Assembly (NCBI RefSeq): GCF_005144865.1
Contig: NZ_SWFM01000001.1
Span: forward strand, 186,001 to 250,000
DNA length: 64,000 bases
From: Guptibacillus hwajinpoensis
GTDB taxonomy: Bacteria > Bacillota > Bacilli > Bacillales > Guptibacillaceae
Reading direction: 5' to 3'
How positions within the stretch are numbered: the first letter of the stretch is position 1; each line of letters opens with the position of its first letter. The notes beneath the pieces were generated by a model. It was not told where the DNA came from, did no database searches, and worked only from the letters and a program-made list of their open reading frames with translations. The position numbers and the translations under genes are program-made. Positions 54,605 through 63,968 of the stretch are shown one piece after another.

Positions 54605-55887
54605 TCAACATCTCCGGCAAGACGTATTCCAGTAAATTGCCATCGTTTATCAGGACCGAAAAAGTTCCTGTAGGAAGGACGGATATGTGATTGAGAAGTT
54701 ACACAAGAGCCTCCTCGTAAAATCATTTGATTACTCATGAATTTAGCATTGTATTCACCTAATGCACCATCAAGTGGTTTGTTTCCTGGATATGCCATGT
54801 AAGGACTTTTAGTCCATTCCCATACATCTCCATATGCTTTTTGTAGCTGTCCTTCATCATTTTTAATTGAAGCAACAGGGTGATAGACACCATCCTCTAC
54901 AAAGTTACCCTCAATAGGCTGATCTCTTACTGCCACTTCCCATTCAGCTTCTGTAGGAAGACGTTTACCTACCCAGCTTGCATATGCTTCTGCTTCATAA
55001 TAGCTAATATGCGTAACTGGTTCTTCCTTGTTTATAGGTCCCAAACCATGAAGCGTAAAATTATACCATTCTCCATCTTTATTCTCCCAGTGTAAAGGCG
55101 ATTCCCATTTTTGATTCTTTACTGTTGACCAACCATCTGATAACCAGAATTCAGCTCGCTGATACCCTCCATCTTCAATAAATGCAAGATACTCTCCATT
55201 TGTCACAGTTCTTGTAGCAAGTTCAAACGAGTCAAGCCACACTTTATGTACGGGACGTTCATTATCGAAAGAGAAACCGTCCTCATCATCGATCCCAGTT
55301 TCTACAAGTCCTCCTTCAAACGAAACCCATTCTAAAGGAGAAGCTTTGGCATCAGAATTCATTTCAAGTTCGCGGTAAACTGGTTTAAGTGGATTAATTG
55401 AAAAGTTATATTTGATGTCAGTCATAAGTAGCTCTTGATGCTGTTGTTCATGGTTTAATCCAATTTCGATCAACCCTGATATCTTAAATAGCTTCTTTTC
55501 GTCTGTTTCTTTAATTAATCTCGTTATTTCTTCATCGATATTTTTACGGTAACTTCTTACCTTTTCAATACTAGGTCGACTTAAAAGGCCCCTAGAATGT
55601 CTCTGAAAGAAACTTCCAACACTTTCATAGTAAGAATTAAATAAGTAATCGAATTCTTCATGAAAGGAACGGTAACTCTCACAATATTCTTTTAGAATAA
55701 ACGTCTCGAAAAACCATGTTGTATGAGCCATGTGCCATTTTGGAGGACTTACATCCGGTATAGATTGTATGGTAAAGTCTTCGGTTTCAAGAGGTTCTAC
55801 TAATTTATTTGTCATCTTTCGTGTCGTCTCGTATGAATGGAGCAATTGATTTCTTAATTCATTTGTTTGAATGGATTGTTGTACCAT
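54601..55887 (-). CDS. egtB: Ergothioneine biosynthesis protein EgtB-type iron oxygenase
   Basis: A 428-residue non-heme iron sulfoxide synthase. The N-terminal DinB_2 domain (about 5-165) carries iron ligands: His52/His55 in WHMAHTTWFFE and His146/His150 in NHEQQHQEL. The C-terminal FGE-sulfatase domain (about 190-425) shows GLVETG, FDNERPVHKVWLDSF, VGKRLPTEAEWE and the closing GGSCVTSQSHIRPSYRNFF. EgtB joins trimethyl-histidine (hercynine) with a thiol and O2. Start at ATG 55887 (MVQQSIQTN), five to six bases after GGGGAGG. Because the adjacent egtD is a remnant, the enzyme must obtain its substrate otherwise or have a new one. Confidence 0.9.
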   Translation of the reverse strand: MVQQSIQTNELRNQLLHSYETTRKMTNKLVEPLETEDFTIQSIPDVSPPKWHMAHTTWFFETFILKEYCESYRSFHEEFDYLFNSYYESVGSFFQRHSRGLLSRPSIEKVRSYRKNIDEEITRLIKETDEKKLFKISGLIEIGLNHEQQHQELLMTDIKYNFSINPLKPVYRELEMNSDAKASPLEWVSFEGGLVETGIDDEDGFSFDNERPVHKVWLDSFELATRTVTNGEYLAFIEDGGYQRAEFWLSDGWSTVKNQKWESPLHWENKDGEWYNFTLHGLGPINKEEPVTHISYYEAEAYASWVGKRLPTEAEWEVAVRDQPIEGNFVEDGVYHPVASIKNDEGQLQKAYGDVWEWTKSPYMAYPGNKPLDGALGEYNAKFMSNQMILRGGSCVTSQSHIRPSYRNFFGPDKRWQFTGIRLAGDVE

Positions 55888-55957
55888 ATGTTCCTCCCCA
55901 TATATTAGTAATAGTAGTAACACCAAAAATTACCACCGTTTCTTCTAAATTAAACAT

Positions 55958-56590
55958 TTATAAGCATATTCCTGTTTCCACAAGTGCTCTTGCTATCACT
56001 TTATGACCTGATGTGTTGGGATGAATGCCATCTTCTGATAATAACTTTCCTTCTCTTCCGCGGAAAAGATTAAAAACATCAGCTACTTTGACGTGTTCTC
56101 CTTTAGCACAGCTATAAATATGACGGTTAAAGGCCTGAACCCAGTAATTTGATAATGGGAGGTCAGGAATCGGATTGTACAAATTGATCACTCTTATCAT
56201 ATAATCGTCACCATGTTTAGTTAAAGCAGTTGATAGATAATTCACGATCCAGCTCATATTTTCGCAGCACTTATGGAGAGCTTCATATAATATGGCTTTA
56301 TCATTTGTTTTCACAAAAGCTTGCACAGCATCAATTAAGTCATTTCCCCCAGCTGTTAATGTTACAATGGTCGTTTTCCTTAACGAAATATAAGACGAAG
56401 CTAAACCTCGTTTAACATCTTCAGTCGTTGAACCATTTTCTGCATAGGTTTTTGTTTCAATGCAATGATTTGTAGCCCGTGTAAGTGCTGAAGCGTAAAA
56501 ATCTACAAATGTAGGTGAAAATAAAATTGTGCCTGTACCAAGGGTAATGGAATCTCCAATTGCAGTATAAAGAATTGGATAATCTGTCAT
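55958..56590 (-). CDS. SGNH/GDSL hydrolase family protein
   Basis: A 210-residue lipase/esterase-like hydrolase. Block I GDSITLGTG holds the nucleophile Ser near 14, block III GGNDLIDA the Asn near 82, and block V DGIHPNTSGH the catalytic Asp and His near 187-190. There is no clear signal peptide, so it is probably intracellular or weakly exported. Substrate unknown. It lies 70 bases upstream of egtB and has no other partner. Confidence 0.9.
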   Translation of the reverse strand: MTDYPILYTAIGDSITLGTGTILFSPTFVDFYASALTRATNHCIETKTYAENGSTTEDVKRGLASSYISLRKTTIVTLTAGGNDLIDAVQAFVKTNDKAILYEALHKCCENMSWIVNYLSTALTKHGDDYMIRVINLYNPIPDLPLSNYWVQAFNRHIYSCAKGEHVKVADVFNLFRGREGKLLSEDGIHPNTSGHKVIARALVETGICL

Positions 56591-56658
56591 AGAAACACCT
56601 CATTGAATAATTGATCTACCTTATTCGTATCGACTCAAATTGGTTCTTCCTATTCATC

Positions 56659-56865
56659 CTAGAGATCACCACTATTCAGGACTTTTCCCTTAAAAATGAT
56701 AGTGGGTACACTACAATCGCCTGAATAGTTAATCAACTCTTGTTGTTTATGCGGTTGGTCAAAAAGATTTATTTCTTCGAAGGGAATTTCTTTCTCTTTA
56801 AGATACGATTTTATTTTTACACATTTGATACAACTCGTTATCGTGTATAATGTAAGCTGTTCCAT
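56659..56865 (-). CDS. Glutaredoxin family protein
   Basis: A 68-residue glutaredoxin/NrdH-like protein: LTLYTITSCIKCVKIKSYL with a Cys-x-x-Cys active site at residues 12-15, the usual FEEINLFDQP, and the cis-proline and glycine region SVPTIIFKG. Start at ATG 56865 (MEQLTLY), seven bases after AAGGA; a longer frame to 56889 is less likely. It ends soon after the third strand, shorter than full-length glutaredoxins. Divergent from the Crp/Fnr regulator. Confidence 0.8.
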   Translation of the reverse strand: MEQLTLYTITSCIKCVKIKSYLKEKEIPFEEINLFDQPHKQQELINYSGDCSVPTIIFKGKVLNSGDL

Positions 56866-56983
56866 GTTAGATTCCTTACCTCCTAACATGATGAGTATAC
56901 GATTAATACCTATGTAATTGATGTAAGCTGAATTACAAGGGTCGTTTTCGGAATAAAGTTTGAATTAATTGCAGGTGAAAACA

Positions 56984-57673
56984 ATGGATAAGTTAACAAT
57001 GCTATCTCAGATTAATTTGTTCGATGAGCTCGAGATGAGTGATTTAAAACAAATTGATAATGTCAGTGATATGCAACCTTTAAAGAAAGGTACTATAATT
57101 CTCGGACCAGAGAAACCTATGAAAGCTCTTTTTCTACTGAAACAAGGGACAGTCCGCCTCTATCGATCAAATGCCGCTGGGAAACAATTAACCGTAGATC
57201 TTCTCGGGGATGGGAATATTTTCGGGGAAACGTCTAGTTTTTCGTTAACTGATGATTTGGTTTATGCCGAAGCAATGTCTGACGTGTATGTTTGTGTTAT
57301 TGGGAAGGCTCAATTTGAAGAACTTATTTCTGACAACCCTAAATTGGCCATTAAATTTATAGAAATTCTGTCATCACGTCTTAAGGATATATACGAAATG
57401 AGCGAGAATCTTGCGCTGCACAGTGTAAAATATAGAATCCTTTCACTCTTACTTAAATTAAGCGAGAAATTTGGAAAGCGTAAAAACGAATGGCAAACGA
57501 TTGACATCAAATTAACTCACTATGATATTGCAACTATGATCGGTTCAACAAGAGAAACAGTAAGTGCAACAATTGGCGAACTTAAAAAAGCAGGTTATAT
57601 TAAGAAAAATCCGCTTGTTTTTGCGGTTCACGCTAGTAAAACAAGCGGATTCCTTGAAGAAAAAGGTGAATAA
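56984..57673 (+). CDS. Crp/Fnr family transcriptional regulator
   Basis: A 229-residue regulator with an N-terminal cyclic-nucleotide-binding beta barrel (about 10-125; LFLLKQGTVRLYRSNAAGKQLTV, GNIFGE) and a C-terminal winged helix of the Crp type (about 150-215; THYDIATMIGSTRETVSATIGELKKAGYI). The four N-terminal Cys of Fnr iron-sulfur proteins are absent, and the sugar/cAMP-binding Arg-Ser motif is not seen, so the signal is unknown. Start at ATG 56984 (MDKLTMLSQ), seven bases after AGGTG. It may control the divergent glutaredoxin gene. Confidence 0.88.
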   Translation: MDKLTMLSQINLFDELEMSDLKQIDNVSDMQPLKKGTIILGPEKPMKALFLLKQGTVRLYRSNAAGKQLTVDLLGDGNIFGETSSFSLTDDLVYAEAMSDVYVCVIGKAQFEELISDNPKLAIKFIEILSSRLKDIYEMSENLALHSVKYRILSLLLKLSEKFGKRKNEWQTIDIKLTHYDIATMIGSTRETVSATIGELKKAGYIKKNPLVFAVHASKTSGFLEEKGE

Positions 57674-57682
57674 TAGCATAAG

Positions 57683-57715
57683 AAAAGACGCTACTTTCTC
57701 GTAGCGTCTTTTCTT
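57683..57715. terminator. Terminator after the Crp/Fnr gene, probably bidirectional
   Basis: A perfect 12-bp inverted repeat (57683-57694 with 57701-57712) with a six-base loop and T-rich flanks. Confidence 0.88.
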
Positions 57716-57725
57716 ACCCCTCGAT

Positions 57726-57932
57726 CTAAGGTGCCATTTTTCCATCAGAATCTTTCTGGTTATCTTTTTTACCCTCAAGTTTATCCCACTTGATTGGTCT
57801 ATTAAGATTTAATTTCTTTTTTAAGTTCAACAAGCAGTTGAAATGACCAACATACCATTTATCGAACTTAACCATATGAATGGTTTCCCAGTCCCTCATC
57901 TCCTTCGTACATCCATCACAATGTATTTCCAT
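57726..57932 (-). CDS. Hypothetical small zinc-finger-like protein
   Basis: A 68-residue protein starting MEIHCDGCTKEM, with a later HFNCL. The Cys-x-x-Cys plus His/Cys pair (residues 5, 8, about 30 and 33) could bind zinc. The rest is basic (LKKKLNLNRPIKWDKLEGKKDNQK). I do not recognise the family. GGAAG lies nine bases before the ATG. It is followed by the bidirectional terminator of the Crp/Fnr gene. Confidence 0.55.
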   Translation of the reverse strand: MEIHCDGCTKEMRDWETIHMVKFDKWYVGHFNCLLNLKKKLNLNRPIKWDKLEGKKDNQKDSDGKMAP

Positions 57933-58009
57933 TGGAAGGCACTTCCTGTCTTAAGTATTTTCTTTATTTATATTCAAGAGATCTAGAATGTGATTGGTCA
58001 TCTGTACGA

Positions 58010-58036
58010 AAAAGGCGCATCCTCTTAGATGCGCCT
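58010..58036 (-). terminator. Terminator after the aminopeptidase gene
   Basis: A perfect 9-bp GC-rich stem AGGCGCATC/GATGCGCCT, six-base loop, TTTTT on the minus strand. Confidence 0.9.
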
Positions 58037-58043
58037 CGATAAA

Positions 58044-59159
58044 TTATATAAGATTCTCAGGATTTAACGCCTGAAGTGCCTCTGGAACAAACTTTCCATC
58101 TTTACGAATCAATTCATCATCAAACCAGATTTGACCACCACCATATTCAGGACGCTGGATTAAAACGAGATCCCAGTGAACGGAAGAGTCATTACCATTT
58201 GGAGCTTCATCATATGCTTGTCCAGGTGTGAAATGGAATGAACCATCGATCTTTTCATCGAAAAGGATATCTTTCATTGGCTCTCGTATAAATGGGTTTA
58301 CTCCAATAGCAAATTCTCCGATATAACGAGCGCCTTCATCTGTATTAAGAATTTGATTTAAACGTTCAGTATCATTTGCCTCAGCATCAATTACTTTACC
58401 ATTTTCAAATGTAAGCTGAACATCCTCAAAAACGAAACCGTTGTATGGCGATGGCGTGTTATAAGTAATCACTCCATTTACGCTATCCTTAACTGGAGCT
58501 GTAAATACTTCACCATCTGGAATATTAAGTTGTCCCGCGCATTTCACGGCCGGAATATCTTTAATTGAGAAGCTCAAATTCGTATCTGGAGAAACAATTC
58601 GAACGATATCTGCTTTATTCATTCGTTCAACAAGCGCATCCATGGCTTCACTCATTTTCGCGTAATCCATCGTGCACACTTTAAAATAGAAATCTTCAAA
58701 AGCTTCTGTACTCATACCAGATAGCTGCGCCATAGATTCATTAGGATACCTCATTACAACCCACTTTGTATGCTTGACACGCTGGTTGCTATGAACTTTT
58801 GTTTTATAAATTTGATTATACAAAGCCATCTTCTCTTCCGGGACGTCAGATAGTTCATTGATATTCTCAGATCCACGTATCCCAATATATGCATCCATTT
58901 TTTCCATCTGATTTAAGTCAATCTCTGCCCATTGTGATATTTGGTCTTCAGTTGCATTCATCAACATTTCACGAATGATCTGGTTATCACGTAAGTTTAC
59001 ATGTGGAAATCCCCCTACCTTATGTACTTCTTTTACAATGCTTCTTACAAGGGTATTATCCACATCAAATGCTTCAATTAGAACGTGTTCACCTGGTTGA
59101 ATTTCAGTTGAGTACTGAACAAGTTTCTGTGAAAATTCTATAATACGAGAATCAATCAT
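58044..59159 (-). CDS. M29 family aminopeptidase (AmpS/PepS type)
   Basis: A 371-residue metal-dependent aminopeptidase of family M29, which contains aminopeptidase T/AmpS. Family signals are IGIRGSENINELSDVP, KHTKWVVMRYPNESMAQ, the metal Glu in NIPDGEVFTAPV, EFAIGVNPF and the metal His/Asp in SSVHWDLVLI. The metal-site set looks complete. It releases N-terminal amino acids from peptides in the cytosol. Start at ATG 59159 (MIDSRIIEF), five bases after GAGGGAG. Single gene with its own terminator. Confidence 0.92.
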   Translation of the reverse strand: MIDSRIIEFSQKLVQYSTEIQPGEHVLIEAFDVDNTLVRSIVKEVHKVGGFPHVNLRDNQIIREMLMNATEDQISQWAEIDLNQMEKMDAYIGIRGSENINELSDVPEEKMALYNQIYKTKVHSNQRVKHTKWVVMRYPNESMAQLSGMSTEAFEDFYFKVCTMDYAKMSEAMDALVERMNKADIVRIVSPDTNLSFSIKDIPAVKCAGQLNIPDGEVFTAPVKDSVNGVITYNTPSPYNGFVFEDVQLTFENGKVIDAEANDTERLNQILNTDEGARYIGEFAIGVNPFIREPMKDILFDEKIDGSFHFTPGQAYDEAPNGNDSSVHWDLVLIQRPEYGGGQIWFDDELIRKDGKFVPEALQALNPENLI

Positions 59160-59235
59160 ATTCTCCCTCTTTTCTAAAAATATAATAGCTTCGCCTTTCA
59201 TTATACGCATTAAAGAACCATTTCTTCAAACAATA

Positions 59236-59259
59236 GAAAACCGGGCATAAGCCCGGTTT
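59236..59259 (-). terminator. Terminator after the aldehyde dehydrogenase gene
   Basis: A perfect 9-bp stem AAACCGGGC/GCCCGGTTT, four-base loop, T-rich on the minus strand. Confidence 0.9.
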
Positions 59260-59263
59260 GTCC

Positions 59264-60712
59264 TTATTTAATATCTTGGTTGTACTCCATGTAGATCACA
59301 TGTGTTTTTAAATACTCATTCAAGCCGTGTTTACCATCTGCGCCGCCAATTCCTGATTGACCCATTCCGGCATGGAATCCTTGCACGGCTTCAAAGTTCT
59401 CACGGTTTACGTATGTTTCACCATAACGAAGCACATTAGACGCCTTCATAACTTCATGCATGTTATCACTAAAGATTGATGAAGAAAGTCCGTAGTTCGT
59501 ATCATTCGCAGCTTCTAAGACTTTATCAAAATCGCTATATACAACAATGGGCAGTACCGGACCGAAAATTTCCTCTTGAATCACATTCATGTCCTGAGAA
59601 ACATCTGTTAGGACTGTTGGCTCAAAGAAGAAGCCTTTATCTCGATCAATTCGCTTTCCACCAGTCTTTACAACTGCACCGGCTTTAACTGCGTTGTTTA
59701 CCATCTCTTCAACAGAATCAATTTGCTGTTCATTAGCAAGCGGGCCAATGTCACAGCCTTCTTCGTTTAAAGAATCACCAACTTTTGTATTTTTGAAGGT
59801 TTCAGTAATTTTCGAGATGAATTCTTCAGCCACATCTTCATGTACATATACTCTCTCAGCGTTCGTACAAGCTTGCCCATTATTTGTAATGCGGGAAGTT
59901 GTAATCTTCTCGACTGCAAGATCAACATTGGCATGTTTTGTTACGATTGCTGGCGCTTTACCACCAAGCTCGAGGTTTACTTTCGTAATGTTTTTAGCTG
60001 CTGCTTCCATTACTTTAGATCCTGCTGGATAGCTTCCTGTTAAGCTTATCATTGAAATATCAGGGGAAGACGCAAGTGGTGTACCAATATCTGAACCTTT
60101 ACCAGTAATTAAGTTAAATACGCCATTCGGAACACCAGCTTCATGAATGATGCTTGCTAGCTCACACGCCGTATTTGGTGTGTATTGACTTGGCTTGATA
60201 ATGATGGGACATCCTGTAACAAATGCTGGTGCAACTTTGCGTGCGAAGATAAACATTGGGAAGTTCCACGGTACAATTCCGCCAACAATGCCAATTGGTT
60301 TTTTGAATACGAGAATATTCTCATTTGGACGATCACTTGGAAGAACTTCTCCTTCATATCTTCTGGCCCAACCAGCCATATATTTGAAATAATCGATCGT
60401 TAATTCGACTTCGGCTTTGGATGCACCCGTAGTCTTACCATTTTCTTCGGTAAGCATTTTAATAAATGTATCTTTACGGTCTTCTATTTTATTTGCAATC
60501 GTTGTTAAGTATTCAGCTCGTTCAATAGACGGTTTATGTTCCCATTCCTGCTGTACCGATTTAGCCGCTTCGATTGCTCGCTCTACGTCTTTCTCATTAC
60601 CTTTAGGTATGCGGGAAATCACTTCTTCTGTTGCTGGATTAATAACATCTATCATTTCTTCAGAATTGCTTTTTGTAAATTCACCATTAATGTAGATTTG
60701 ATAACTCTTCAC
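59264..60712 (-). CDS. Aldehyde dehydrogenase, AldA-like (lactaldehyde/glycolaldehyde)
   Basis: A 482-residue NAD(P)-dependent aldehyde dehydrogenase. Visible are the Rossmann entry VPWNFPMFIFARKVAPAF, cofactor Lys in IIKPSQYTP, the general base Glu in NLELGGKAP near 253, catalytic Cys in NNGQACTNAERVYV near 287, and IFGPVLPI. The C-terminal part, VNRENFEAVQGFHAG with SGIGGADGKHGL, closely follows Escherichia coli AldA, so lactaldehyde or glycolaldehyde is the best guess. Unlike the CoA-dependent mmsA product of this window it keeps the general base. GGAGG precedes the ATG. Single gene. Confidence 0.9.
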   Translation of the reverse strand: MKSYQIYINGEFTKSNSEEMIDVINPATEEVISRIPKGNEKDVERAIEAAKSVQQEWEHKPSIERAEYLTTIANKIEDRKDTFIKMLTEENGKTTGASKAEVELTIDYFKYMAGWARRYEGEVLPSDRPNENILVFKKPIGIVGGIVPWNFPMFIFARKVAPAFVTGCPIIIKPSQYTPNTACELASIIHEAGVPNGVFNLITGKGSDIGTPLASSPDISMISLTGSYPAGSKVMEAAAKNITKVNLELGGKAPAIVTKHANVDLAVEKITTSRITNNGQACTNAERVYVHEDVAEEFISKITETFKNTKVGDSLNEEGCDIGPLANEQQIDSVEEMVNNAVKAGAVVKTGGKRIDRDKGFFFEPTVLTDVSQDMNVIQEEIFGPVLPIVVYSDFDKVLEAANDTNYGLSSSIFSDNMHEVMKASNVLRYGETYVNRENFEAVQGFHAGMGQSGIGGADGKHGLNEYLKTHVIYMEYNQDIK

Positions 60713-60813
60713 TTGAAATACCTCCTACGTGTTAGTGGTGAACTCTTCCCGTCTTAGGAACATGCTTAAACATGTTGTAGCACATTCAATATTTTAATGC
60801 CTTTCATGCACAA

Positions 60814-60839
60814 AAAAACCCTGCTTATAAGCAGGATTT
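60814..60839 (-). terminator. Terminator after the 45-residue protein gene
   Basis: A stem of at least 10 pairs with one G-T (60816-60839, tip TTAT), followed by seven T on the minus strand. Confidence 0.85.
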
Positions 60840-60843
60840 CGCA

Positions 60844-60981
60844 TTACTCTTCACGTTCTTCATTGCTTACAGTTTTGTGTCCAGTTGAAGCTTCATGTGG
60901 AAACTTCGTTTGATCAGCTGATGCAGGTCGCTTCCGCTCCATACCTTTTTTCTTATGATCAAATGCTTTCCCTCGACCCAT
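60844..60981 (-). CDS. Small basic hypothetical protein
   Basis: A 45-residue, strongly basic hydrophilic protein: MGRGKAFDHKKKGMERKRP, then SADQTKFPHEASTG and an acidic end SNEEREE. It has a strong ribosome binding site (GGAGG, six-base spacer) and its own terminator, so I call it a real gene despite its size. Composition resembles small spore- or stress-associated Bacillus proteins, but I recognise no family. Confidence 0.65.
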   Translation of the reverse strand: MGRGKAFDHKKKGMERKRPASADQTKFPHEASTGHKTVSNEEREE

Positions 60982-61272
60982 ACTATCCCTCCTTCCATGT
61001 GGATAGTATGTCACCTGTAATAACCCATATTCGAAAAAAATTATATACGGATGTATAAGATCAGGTTCATCTGGCCATTATAATTAGTGAAGAAGGAAAA
61101 CAAAAGTGTATAAGGAAAGACGGCATCGTCAATCAAGGAGATGGTCGCGTTGTACTACTCTGTTGGTAAAACAAGGCTCTAACAACTTTCTTTAGAAAGA
61201 GGTGTCTCCAAAAGACAATTACCGTTCTACCCCATCGCTTGTTTAGCAATAGCTAATAATTTCCTTCTTCAT
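60982..61272. other. Unassigned stretch before a plus-strand terminator
   Basis: About 290 bases with no convincing gene. A plus-strand GTG frame at 61107-61196 (29 codons, six Arg in its first 16 residues) has a weak AAGGA eight bases upstream, and a TATAAT-like element lies at 61079-61084 without a clear -35. The stretch ends in a terminator that only works on the plus strand, so a short plus-strand transcript is possible. Confidence 0.3.
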
Positions 61273-61301
61273 GGCCTTATCCATACGGATAGGGCCTTTT
61301 T
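61273..61301 (+). terminator. Plus-strand terminator next to argH
   Basis: GGCCTTATCC faces GGATAGGGCC (one G-T pair) around ATAC, followed by TTTTTC on the plus strand. On the minus strand, directly behind the argH stop, there is no U tract, so it suits a plus-strand transcript better than argH. Confidence 0.65.
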
Positions 61302-62690
61302 CTATACGCTTTCCTTCACTTTTAAGTGATGATTAGCTAATTCAAGCTGAACTTTAATTTGTTCAGGTGAAGTACCTCCATAGCTTTTTCTTGCATTCAT
61401 AACGTTTGCAGGCTTCAAGATATCAAATACATCTTCCTCAAACAGTGGCGTGAAGGTTTGGTATTCTTGTAGCGTCAGATCCAGCAAATACTTCTGATGC
61501 TGTATGCTGTATAAGACGATTTTGCCAATCATTTCATGAGACTCTCTAAACGTCATACCTTTGTTCACAAGGTAATCAGCTATATCTGTTGCATTTGAGT
61601 AATCTTCATTTACTGCCTGCTTCATGTTTTCTGTTTTCACAGTCATCGTCGCAATCATTGGCGCTAAAAGTTTTAGTGCTCCGTCTAGCGTTTTAGCTGT
61701 ATCAAACATGCCTTCTTTATCTTCCTGCATGTCTTTGTTATAAGCCAGAGGCAATCCTTTCAGAACAGTTAGCAAACTGAATAAATTCCCATAAACTCTT
61801 CCTGTTTTGGCACGTAACAATTCCGGCACATCAGGGTTTTTCTTCTGTGGCATAATACTAGATCCTGTGCAGAAAGAGTCGTCTAGTTCAATGAACTGAA
61901 ATTCCTGACTGCTCCAAATGACCATTTCTTCAGATAAACGAGACATGTGCATCATTAGCATTGAAGCGTTCGATAGAAACTCAAGAATAAAATCACGGTC
62001 ACTTACAGCATCCATACTATTTGGATAAACAGCTTCGAACCCAAGTAGCTCCGCAGTACGATGACGATCAATTGGAAAAGTCGTCCCTGCTAGCGCACCT
62101 GCACCAAGTGGTAGCACATTTGTACGCTTCAAGCTATCCTGAAATCTTTCCTTGTCTCGCTCAAACATCCAGAAATAAGCGAGCATATGGTGTGCAAAGG
62201 AGACAGGCTGCGCACGTTGTAAGTGTGTATAACCAGGAAGAACCGTTTCCACGTGTTCTTCAGCTTGCTTCACGATTGCCTGCTGAACAGCTTCGATATG
62301 TGAAATGAATAACTTCACCTTTTTCACAAGATACATGTGCATATCGGTTGCTACCTGATCGTTACGGCTTCTTCCGGTATGAAGCTTTCCCCCAACAGGA
62401 CCTATTTCATCAATGAGTGCTTTCTCGATATTCATATGAATATCTTCATGTGATACATCATATTCAAACTCACCAGATTGAATATTCTCAAGCACGATAT
62501 TCAGTCCGCGTTTAATTTCTAACATGTCTGCTGAACTAATTACGCCGCATTCACTAAGCATCTGAACATGGGCAAGACTGCCTTCGATATCTTCCTCTGC
62601 AAGTTCTTTATCATACTGAATAGATGCTGTATATTCTTCTACGAGCTTATTCGTTTCTTTCGTAAAGCGTCCTCCCCAAAGCTTAGACAC
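61302..62690 (-). CDS. argH: Argininosuccinate lyase
   Basis: A 462-residue fumarase/aspartase superfamily enzyme that splits argininosuccinate into arginine and fumarate. It opens [24 protein letters not shown], has [13 protein letters not shown] (substrate binding), [17 protein letters not shown] with the catalytic His, and the signature [11 protein letters not shown] near 282-292 with the catalytic Ser. Length is normal. It lies 12 bases after argG and ends the argGH operon. Confidence 0.97.
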   Translation of the reverse strand: MSKLWGGRFTKETNKLVEEYTASIQYDKELAEEDIEGSLAHVQMLSECGVISSADMLEIKRGLNIVLENIQSGEFEYDVSHEDIHMNIEKALIDEIGPVGGKLHTGRSRNDQVATDMHMYLVKKVKLFISHIEAVQQAIVKQAEEHVETVLPGYTHLQRAQPVSFAHHMLAYFWMFERDKERFQDSLKRTNVLPLGAGALAGTTFPIDRHRTAELLGFEAVYPNSMDAVSDRDFILEFLSNASMLMMHMSRLSEEMVIWSSQEFQFIELDDSFCTGSSIMPQKKNPDVPELLRAKTGRVYGNLFSLLTVLKGLPLAYNKDMQEDKEGMFDTAKTLDGALKLLAPMIATMTVKTENMKQAVNEDYSNATDIADYLVNKGMTFRESHEMIGKIVLYSIQHQKYLLDLTLQEYQTFTPLFEEDVFDILKPANVMNARKSYGGTSPEQIKVQLELANHHLKVKESV

Positions 62691-62702
62691 ATTAACATCT
62701 CC

Positions 62703-63914
62703 TTATTGGTGTACTTTTTGCTTTTTATGCACTTCCGCATTTACTTTAGTTGGTAGTCCCCATAACTTAATGAAACCTACCGCTGCATTATGATCGAAGA
62801 GATCTCCTTTAAGATACGTAGCGAGTTGTTCGTTGTATAAGGAATTTTCAGACTTACGCCCAACGACTGTGTGCGTTCCTTTGTAAAGCTTGATGCGAAT
62901 CTTTCCACTAACAACTTTCTGTGTTTCGTTTATAAATCCTTCAAGTGCTTGACGAAGTGGTGAATACCAAAGTCCATCATAAATGAGCTTTGACATCTGC
63001 TGATCAACCGTTGTTTTGAACTGCGATACTTCACGTGTATGTGTTAGAAATTCTAGCTCTTTGTGTGCATTAATTAAAATTAGTGCGCCAGGATTTTCAT
63101 ACACTTCTCTTGATTTAATACCAACGAGACGATTCTCAATATGATCAATACGCCCTATTCCATGGTGGCCACCAAGTTCATTAAGCTTTTCAATAAGGTC
63201 AACTAGCCCCATTTCCTCACCGTTCAATGAAGTTGGGCAACCTTCTTTAAAATCCACTTCAATGTACTCTGGCTCATCTGGTGTTAGATGAATTGGCGCA
63301 GTCCATTCGAACGCTGCTTCAGGTGCTTCAGCCCAAGGGTCTTCTAGTACTCCTGCTTCACAAGCACGGCCCCAAATATTCGCATCTATTGAAAAGGGAT
63401 TATCCAACTTAACAGGTACCGGAATTCCTTTTTCTTCAGCATAAGCAATCTGTTCATCACGTGTCATACCCCATTCACGGACTGGAGCGATCACTTTCAA
63501 GTCCGGATTCAACGCTTGAATCGAAACTTCAAAGCGAACCTGGTCATTACCTTTTCCGGTACACCCATGAGCAACAGCTGTTGCTCCTTCACGTTCTGCG
63601 GCTTCAACAAGAAGCTTCGAGATGAGTGGGCGTGACAGTGCAGACGATAGCGGATACTTTCCTTCATATAATGCATTAGCTTTTAGAGCTGGTAACAGAT
63701 AGTTCTGAGCAAGCAATTCTTTTGCTTCGATCATGTATGCTTTAGAAGCGCCGACTTTCAACGCCTTATCCTTGATCGTTTCAAGATCTTTACCTTCTCC
63801 TACATCGAGTCCAAGTGCAATTACCTCATAACCGTATTTCTCTTCAAGCCATTTTATCGAAATGGAGGTATCTAATCCTCCAGAATATGCAAGAATGATT
63901 TTTTCTTTCGCCAT
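62703..63914 (-). CDS. argG: Argininosuccinate synthase
   Basis: A 403-residue ATP-dependent ligase joining citrulline and aspartate. The N-type ATP pyrophosphatase motif [12 protein letters not shown] is at residues 9-20, followed by GNDQVRFE and the aspartate/citrulline site GCTGKGND. Start at ATG 63914 ([13 protein letters not shown]), eight bases after AAGGAG; an ATG at 63923 would shift the ribosome binding site out of range. It is first of argGH and has a promoter with an ARG box. Citrulline could come from carbamoyltransferase or from the NOS reaction at 3.4 kb. Confidence 0.97.
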   Translation of the reverse strand: MAKEKIILAYSGGLDTSISIKWLEEKYGYEVIALGLDVGEGKDLETIKDKALKVGASKAYMIEAKELLAQNYLLPALKANALYEGKYPLSSALSRPLISKLLVEAAEREGATAVAHGCTGKGNDQVRFEVSIQALNPDLKVIAPVREWGMTRDEQIAYAEEKGIPVPVKLDNPFSIDANIWGRACEAGVLEDPWAEAPEAAFEWTAPIHLTPDEPEYIEVDFKEGCPTSLNGEEMGLVDLIEKLNELGGHHGIGRIDHIENRLVGIKSREVYENPGALILINAHKELEFLTHTREVSQFKTTVDQQMSKLIYDGLWYSPLRQALEGFINETQKVVSGKIRIKLYKGTHTVVGRKSENSLYNEQLATYLKGDLFDHNAAVGFIKLWGLPTKVNAEVHKKQKVHQ

Positions 63915-63939
63915 GCTTCCCACTCCTTATCTTTGTATT

Positions 63940-63968
63940 AATATATATGATAACGTATATTTATTCAA
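63940..63968 (-). promoter_or_regulatory. argGH promoter with overlapping ARG box
   Basis: On the minus strand TTGAAT (63968-63963), exactly 17 bases, TATATT (63945-63940). TGAATAAATATACG (63967-63954) overlaps the -35 and matches about 11 of 14 positions of the AhrC/ArgR box (TGAATAAAAATTCA), so arginine-bound AhrC would block the promoter. Confidence 0.65.
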
